NCBI GenBank assembly: GCA_020848015.1
Contig: JADLBA010000135.1
Coordinates: forward strand, 1 to 18,337
Source of the DNA: Crocinitomicaceae bacterium
GTDB lineage: Bacteria > Bacteroidota > Bacteroidia > Flavobacteriales_D > Sanyastnellaceae
Direction of reading: 5' to 3'
DNA length: 18,337 bases
In this document: positions 1 through 9,000 of the stretch, one piece after another
Layout: each line of letters starts with the position of its first letter
Numbering within the stretch: the stretch's first letter is position 1
Notes under the pieces: model-generated
What the model was told of the DNA's origin: nothing
What the model saw: the letters and a program-made list of their open reading frames with translations, nothing else
Databases searched by the model: none
Position numbers and translations under genes: made by a program

Positions 1-3000
1 ATACTGTCAGCAATGGTCCTTGTGCTGCTCCTACCACAGACCAGGTAGTAATTACAGTTTATCCCGGAAGCCAGCCATCTGCAATGGCTGGGCCGGATCA
101 ATCTATTTGCCTTCCGACGACCTCGGTTACGCTTGCGGGAAACTCTCCGACTTTCCCCGCCACAGGCACATGGACGCTTGTTTCTGGAAGTGGATCTATT
201 ACGAATCCCGGAACTTCTAATAGCTCTGTAACCGGATTGGCTGTTGGGCAAAATGTTTTCCAATGGACTATCAGCAATGGCCCGTGTATTCCTTCGACAA
301 CATCGGATCAAGTCAGCATTTTTGTCTATGACAATACACAACCCGCGGCTAATGCGGGGGCAGATAAGAATTTCTGCGAACCTGTAAGCAGTGCGACACT
401 CGCTGCTAACCCAGTGATTTTCCCGGCTACCGGCCAATGGACTCTTATTTCTGGTACAGGTTCTATCTTTAATCCTAACTCGGCCACTACCCAGGTAAAT
501 GGCCTGTCTCAGGGTGAAAATATTTTCCAATGGACTATTAGCAATGGCCCTTGTCCGGGATCAACCACCACGGATCAGATAAGTATTTTCATCTACGATA
601 AAGATCAGATGCCGGCGAATGCAGGCACAGATCAGTTCCTCTGCACACCAGCTTCTACTGCGACAATGAGTGCAAATAGTGCTACATTCCCCGCCACTGG
701 GGCGTGGACTTTAATTAGTGGTAGTGGAATAATCAGTACGCCAACATCCCCGACAACGGGAATTACCGGATTAGCGATTGGTGAAAATATTTTCCGATGG
801 ACTATTACCAATGGTCCATGTTCAAACAGCATTACTACTGACGATATCAGCATTTTTGTTTACGATAGTGGAGCACCTGCTGCTGATGCGGGACCTACTC
901 AATCTATTTGTAGCCCAGCAAATTCTGTTACGATGGTTGCCAATGCCGCTGTATTCCCCGGCATCGGAACTTGGGAACTTGTTTCGGGAACAGGTATTAT
1001 TCAGTCTCCTAATTCGCCATCAAGCCTTATCACTAATTTGGGATTGGGAGAAAATGTATTCCGCTGGACCGTTAATAATGGCTTGTGCGGATCGGCAACT
1101 ACGCAATCGCTCGTTTCTATTTTTGTGTATTCGGAATTTTCACCATCCGCTGTTGCAGGCATTGATCAGGATCTCTGCACGCCACAGGTAAATACTTTCC
1201 TTCAGGGGTCTATTCCGATTTTCCCGTCCACTGGATTATGGACATTGCTTTCGGGAGTTGGAACTATTGTTGATCCAACAAACCCTAACACAGAGGTGAC
1301 GAATCTTGGAATCGGCCCCAATGTATTCAGATGGACAGTGCTTAACGGACCATGCGCTAATGGCACTACTTCGGATGATGTTACTATCACTATATATAAT
1401 GGAGGTGCAGCAGCTCCGTTTGCGGGAAATGACCAAGAATTGTGTTCCCCCACCAGTTCAACGCTTTTAGTTGCTGATCCGGCTGAATTCCCTGGTGTAG
1501 GAACTTGGAGTGTAATTAATGGAACAGGTACTTTCAGCGACCCGAATGACCCTTCGGCTACTGTTACGGGTCTTTCGATTGGAATAAATATCCTGAAATG
1601 GAACGTCAACTATTCCACCTGTGGATCACCATCTGATGTCGTTAGCATTATTGTTTATGATTCGTCGCAGGGAGCCAGCGATGCAGGTCAAGATCAATTC
1701 CTCTGCAATAATGTTGCATCAACCACAATGACTGCAGAGCCGGTAATTGCACCGGGCTCAGGAACGTGGTCGCTTATCTCTGGAAGTGCTGCTATTGCAG
1801 ACGTGAATAATCCTTCATCGGGAATCGGCAATCTGGCTGTGGGAGCAAATGTATTTGTATGGACAATATACAATGGAAACTGTCTGTCTCCCACGCTGAC
1901 AACTGATACAGTTGTTATTTATGTATTTGACGGAAACGTTCTTCCTGCCAATGCGGGTGCGGATCAATCTTTTTGCAGCCCGGTTTCTTCTGCTACTGTT
2001 ACAGGAAACACTCTTACATATCCCCAAACTGGATTGTGGGAGTTGATACAGGGAACCGGAGTAATAGTAAATCCAACCTCTGCAACGACTGTTATAACTG
2101 GTCTTTCAGTAGGAGAAAACATTTTCCGATGGACAACAGATAACGGCCCTTGCCTTAACAGCATTACTTCTGATCTTGTAAGTATTTTTATTTACGATCA
2201 GAATCAGTTGCCTGCTAATGCCGGCTCAGACCAGTCATTCTGTACCCCTGTTTCGACTACTACAATGCAGGGCAATACAATCACATTCCCGGCGATCGGC
2301 ACATGGACGCTGCACAGCGGCACAGGTGTGATTGCAGATACTAATAATCCATCTTCTTCCGTGAGCGGGCTCAGTATTGGGGAAAATATTTTTCAGTGGC
2401 AGGTTGAAAATGGTCCCTGTGGCAGCCCGACGACCGATATTGTTTCTATTTTTATTTATGATGAAAATAATCCGCTGGCGGATGCCGGAAGTGATCAGGA
2501 AATGTGCCTCCCTCAAAACAGTACTTCTATGCAGGGAAGTACGTATGTTTTTCCAGCCACGGGTACCTGGACACTGATACAAGGCTTTGCTACGATACAG
2601 AATATCAATGATCCAAATAGTGGTATTACCAATCTTGGAGCAGGTGAAAATATTTTTGTATGGACGATATCCAATGGGCCTTGTGCACATACGCCGACTA
2701 CAGACACTATAGCGATAAGGGTTTATGAACCCGATGCGGCACCGGCCGATGCAGGCGCGGATCAGTCGTTGTGTACTCCTTCTTCTCAGGCAGTAATGAC
2801 TGCGGCGGTTCCTGACAATCCAGGATTTGGAACTTGGACTATTGTTTCGGGGGCTGCAATTATTGTTGATCCCAACGACCCAAATACTCTCATCACTGGT
2901 TTGCAGCAGGGAGAAACTGTTTTGGAATGGACTGTTTACAATGGCCCCTGTAATAATTCTAATACGACCGATCTCATTTCGATCTTTATTTATGATAATA

Positions 3001-6000
3001 CCCAACCGGCGGCTAATGCAGGGCCAGATCAGGATTTGTGTACTCCGGTTACATCCACCATCATCTCTGCTAACTCTCCTATATTTCCTGCAATAGGTTA
3101 CTGGACACTTATTTCAGGACAGGGAGATATTTCAGATCCAAACAACCCTACTACCACAGTAAGTAATCTGGGAGTCGGAGCTAATGTTTTCCAATGGACG
3201 ATTGAAAATGGACCATGCGATCCACAGTTGACAACAGATGATTTGGTGATTTATCTTTTTGACAATACTCAGTCTGCCGCTAATGCTGGAGTTGATCAAG
3301 AATTCTGTCTTCCTGTTACAAATGCTACTTTAGAGGGAAGCCACTTAGTGGGAGCCTCAACAGGAATGTGGACAGTTTTTTCCGGTGGAGGTACGATTGT
3401 CGCTCCTGATCAAGAGCAGACTTTGGTAACTGACCTGCCTGTTGGAGAGAATATTTTTGTCTGGGAAGTGAATAATGGAAGTTGTGGAACAACAACTGAT
3501 ACCACCTCTATTTTCATTTTTGATCCTTCCGCAGCCGAGGCAGATGCAGGGCCTGATACAAGTTTCTGTACTCCTGTCAGTACCTACACTATGTTGGCCA
3601 ATACGCCTGCTGCACCGGGAGTAGGAACCTGGCAATTGGTGAGTGGTAATGGAACGATTGCAGAATTTCACTCAGCAACAAGTGATATTTCAGGGCTTAC
3701 TATAGGTGAAAATATTTTCACATGGAGTATTTACAATGGTCCGTGCGAACCGCCAACAATTGACTCTGTTTCCATTTTCATTTTTGATGAAAACCTTTTA
3801 CCTGCAGATGCAGGAAGCGATCAGGAAATATGTCTGCCATTGAATATGGTTACTATGACAGCCAATGTGCCGGTATTTCCTGCGACTGGAACTTGGACAT
3901 TGTTATCGGGAACAGGTACAATTACTGATGTATCTGATCCTGCCACTACCATTACTAATCTGACTGCAGGTGAAAATATTTTTGTGTGGACATTTGAAAA
4001 TGGTCCCTGCGCAGAATCTGTAACCACAGATACGGTTTCTATTACAGTGTATGCTCCCGATGCACTTATTGCGGATGCGGGAGCAGATCAATCTCTCTGT
4101 ACGCCGGCTGGCAGCACTTTCCTCTCTGCAGCAACACCCACTATACCCGGACTGGGAACATGGAGTGTGATCGCCGGTACGGGAGTATTTGTAAATCCGA
4201 ATGATCCCAATTCAGAAGTGACTGGATTAAGTGTGGGGCAAAATATTTTTGAGTGGATTGTTTACAATGGCCCGTGTGCTGTGACAAATACTACTGATCA
4301 AGTGAGCATCTTCCTGTATGATGCTAATCAGCAGGATGCGGATGCCGGCCCTAATCAGGATTTCTGTACTCCGATCACCACTGCTCAAATGAGTGCTAAC
4401 TCCATTATTTTCCCTGCATCAGGCACTTGGACCATTTCACAAGGGGCAGGCTCTATTGTGAATCCAAATGATCCAACTACATTGGTCACTGACTTAGCTC
4501 CGGGTGTAAATATTCTCACCTGGACGGTTAACAACGGCCCTTGTGCAAATGGAATTACCACTGATACAGTTGAATTATCAATATTCAATAATGATCAGAG
4601 TGATGCCAATGCGGGTGCTGATCAGGAGTTGTGTCTGCCAGTAAACAGTACTCTCCTGCAATCTAACCAACTGACAGGAGCAGCAACCGGAACGTGGACT
4701 CTCTTTAGTGGTGGCGGAGATATAGCGGATGCTAATAGCGAAATCACTGCTGTCACCAATCTCCCTGTTGGCATCAATGTATTTGTTTGGACACAGGAAA
4801 ATGGGCCCTGTGGTTCAACAAGCGATACCGTTTCAGTATCGGTATTTGATCCCGGTGCTGCTGTGGCAGATGCCGGACCGGATGTGAGTTTCTGTACTCC
4901 GACGAGTACTTATACTATGGCGGCCAATACACCTGCTATACCGGGTGTTGGAACATGGGCACTCGTGAGCGGAACGGGATCAATTGCATTTGTCAATTCG
5001 CCATCAACAATAATCTCAGGGCTTACCATTGGTGAAAATGTATTTAGCTGGACGATCTACAACGGCCCGTGTGCTCAGCCGACTGTTGATTTTGTTTCGA
5101 TATTCATCTTTGACGAAAATCTCCCAGAGGCTAATGCCGGTAGCGATCAGGAAATATGTCTCCCGCAGAACAGTACTACAATGACGGCGAATACTCCTGT
5201 CTTTCCGGCGGAGGGTCAGTGGACATTATTCTCCGGAACCGGAACGATTTCGGATAACTCAGACCCAGCAACTTCCGTCACTGGACTTGGCGTGGGTGTA
5301 AATACGTTCGTATGGACTTTTAATAATGGGCCTTGCAATAATGCCATTACCACCGATACCGTTTCTATTCTTGTATTTGATCCTATTGCTGCGGTAGCAG
5401 ATGCCGGAGGAGATCAATATCTCTGCACACCGATTACTACCACAGCACTCACTGCCACTACACCGGATGTTCCAGGATTTGGAACATGGACGGTTGTCAA
5501 CGGAACAGGAATATTTGCCAACGTAAATGATCCCAACACGACTGTAACCAATCTAAGTGTTGGAGAAAATATTTTCCGCTGGGTAGTTTACAATGGACCT
5601 TGTAGTGTTACAAACACGGAGGATCTTGTCAGCGTATTTGTTTTTGATGCAAACCAGTCGGTGGCAGATGCGGGGCCAGATCAGGATTTCTGCACTCCCG
5701 TTTCGGTTGTACAACTTGATGGCAATGAGCTGACTTTCCCCGCCGCAGGCTACTGGAGTGTTGTTCAGGGAAGTGTTGTTTTCAATGATACATCAGACCC
5801 CAATACAATTATTACAAATGTGACTCCGGGTGTAAACATCCTTGCATGGACGGTAGATAACGGAGTATGCCCTAATGGAACAACCACAGACAATGTTGTT
5901 ATTTCCATCTTCGATGCTAATCAAAGCCCTGCTGATGCAGGGGCTGATCAGGAATTGTGTCTGCCTGCAACTTCGGCTCTTTTACAGGCCAATCCGTTGA

Positions 6001-9000
6001 TAGCCGCTGCAACCGGTCAGTGGACACTCATCGCCGGAGGTGGAACAATTGTAGATCCGACCAACGAATCCACCACAGTTTCCAATCTGCCTGTCGGTAT
6101 AAATACATTTGTATGGACTCTGAACAACGGGCCTTGCTCAACCACTGCGGATACTGTGTCGGTGATAGTGTTTGATCCTGCTGCACCGGCAGCCAATGCA
6201 GGTTCTGATGTCAGTTATTGTACGCCAGTAAGTATTCATACGATGGCTGCAAACTTTCCTGCAATTCCCGGAACAGGAACTTGGGCACTGATTAGCGGTA
6301 CAGGTTCTCTCAGCGATGTCAACTCTGCAACCGCTGTTGTCTCTGGGCTTACGGTGGGTCAGAATATTTTTAGCTGGACTATTTACAATGGCCCTTGTGC
6401 AGCACCGACAGTTGATCTTGTTTCCATCTTTATTTATGATCAGAATATGCCATCGGCCAATGCGGGAGCTGATCAGGAATTGTGTGCTCCTGCCAGCACG
6501 ACGACAATGACCGGCAATAGTCCTGTATTCCCCGGAACTGGACAATGGAGCCTCGTGGCAGGTACCGGCATTATAGCAGACCCTTCGAGTCCTTCTTCTG
6601 CTGTATCTGGATTATCAATTGGAACCAATGTTTTTGTATGGTCATTTGATAATGGTCCGTGTCCGGGAGCTATTACAACTGACACGATGGAAGTTCGCAT
6701 TTATGACCCGAACGCTCCGGCAGCCAATGCCGGAATAGATCAGTTCCTCTGCACTCCTACAAGCAGTACAGCACTTACGGCATTAGTGCCCACTATCCCA
6801 GGTGTAGGGACATGGGTGGTTGTAAATGGAACCGGAACGTTTGCCGACATACATGACCCAAGCACCGTAGTTACAAATCTGAGCGTTGGTCAGAATACAT
6901 TCCAATGGACTGTTTATAATGGACCATGCGCAAATACAAATACTACTGACCTTGTGAGCATATTCCTGTACGATGCAACACAAGCCACATCGAATGCGGG
7001 ACCTGACCAGCAACTCTGTACCCCCAATACTACAACACAACTTGCTGGAAATAGTATCATATTCCCCGCAACCGGAACCTGGAGTATTGCTCAGGGAAGT
7101 GCAACATTTTCTGACATCAATGATCCGAATGCAGTTATTTCTAACGTTGCCCCCGGAGTGAACATCTTCACATGGACTGTAAATAACGGCCCATGCGCGA
7201 ATAATATCACCACCGATAATGTGACGGTTTCTGTCTATAACAATAACCAGTCTATTGCTGATGCAGGATCAGACCAGGAGTTGTGTTTGCCCACCACAGG
7301 CACAACACTTCAGGCGAACCAATTGACAGCAGCAGCAACCGGTATATGGTCTCTGTTGAGTGGCGGCGGTACAATTGCTGACCCTACAAGTGAGTTCACT
7401 GCGATTTCCAACTTACCGGTTGGCATCAATGTATTTGTCTGGAGTCTCGATAATGGCCCCTGTGGAATCAGCTCTGATACGGTGTCCGTTGCAGTGTACG
7501 ATCCAGCCTCTCCACCGGCAAACGCAGGTGAGGACGCTTTTTACTGTACACCGGTGAGTACACACACGATGAGTGGAAGCGTTCCGCTGTATCCTGCAGA
7601 AGGAACATGGACACTGATCACAGGTTCTGGAATAATTCAGGATATCCATGATCCTAACAGTCTCATTACAGGACTAACAGTTGGAGAAAATATCTTCATC
7701 TGGTCGGTCTATAATGGCCCGTGTGGCCCTGTTACACTCGATGTAATGAGCATCTTCATTTACAATGAAAATACCCCGAATGCAGATGCAGGAGAAGACT
7801 TCGAAATATGTCTGCCGCAAAACAGTGTTGATATGATGGCTTCACCTGCTGAATTCCCTGCCATAGGAGTATGGACACTCGTGCAGGGGGGAGGAACAAT
7901 AAACGACGTGAACAGCCCTAACTCTACTATGGCTAATCTACCTGTTGGAACCAACATATTTATATGGACAGTTGATAATGGGCCTTGCGCTAATGGAATC
8001 ACCAGTGATACTGTGGAGGTAAGAGTATTTGATCCAGGAATCGCTCTTCCAAATGCAGGCCCCGATCAGAATATATGTACACCGGCAAGCACAACTGTGA
8101 TGGGAGCCGAACAAGTAAATGATCCGAATTTCGGTACTTGGGAGCTTATTGGAGGTAGTGGGGTGATTGGAAATGTGAACGATCCCGGCACAATCATTTC
8201 AGGTCTGGCTGTTGGTGTCAATACGTTCACATGGACTGTTTACAATGGATCCTGCGAAAATTCTCTGATGACTGACACGATGGTGGTCAATGTATTTGAT
8301 GAAGGGCAATTGCCCGCTGATGCAGGGGCTGATCAGGAACTGTGCTTCCCTCAGACAAGTACACAACTGAGCGCAAATCATGCAATTGTTCCTGCCGAAG
8401 GTACTTGGATCGTGATAGAAGGCAGTGGAATTTTTGCCGATATTCATGACGAGAACACAATGGTTTCCGGACTCAGTATAGGTAATAATACATTCCAGTG
8501 GACCATTGATAATGGGCCGTGTATGAATGCAGTGACTACTGATCTCGTAACTATTTCCATCTTTGATCCTGAAGCTGTAAATGCACAAGCAGGAGCTGAT
8601 ATGGAAATCTGCACCCCACAGGATTGTGTCCAGATGGGGGCTACGACTCCGGCAGATCCACAAATAGGCACGTGGAGTGTTGTATCTGCCATCAACGGAA
8701 ACGGGGCAATACCTTTTGGTTCATTTAATGATGTCAACGATCCAAACGCTCAATTATGTGCACTTTCTGTTGGCGTACATACGCTTCAATGGGAACTGTA
8801 CAATGGACCGTGTCTCAACAATACGACCGATATTGTTATAGTCTCCGTTTTTGATGAAACAGCACCGCCCGCTAATGCAGGTACTGACCAGGAATTGTGT
8901 GGCGGGAACAACCAGACACAATTAACTGCAAATACTCCTGTATTCCCTGCTGTTGGAACATGGAACATTTTAAGTGCACCGGGCAATCCGGTGATTGCTG

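Noticed and set aside
84..86. ATG at 84 as the start of the giant gene
   Set aside because: The codons from nt 3 to 83 encode the end of another module in the same frame with no stop, so this methionine is internal.
2235..3005. 256-codon open frame on the minus strand inside the giant gene, with many shorter ones along the array
   Set aside because: They recur at the module period and mirror the repeat's codon pattern; their products are low in recognisable motifs, while the plus-strand frame is clearly coding.
516..5576. Perfect 12-bp palindrome GAAAATATTTTC at 516-527, 783-794, 3708-3719 and 5565-5576
   Set aside because: It is the in-frame coding sequence of the conserved GENIF motif; the other modules encode the same residues with different codons, so it is a by-product of coding and not an operator.
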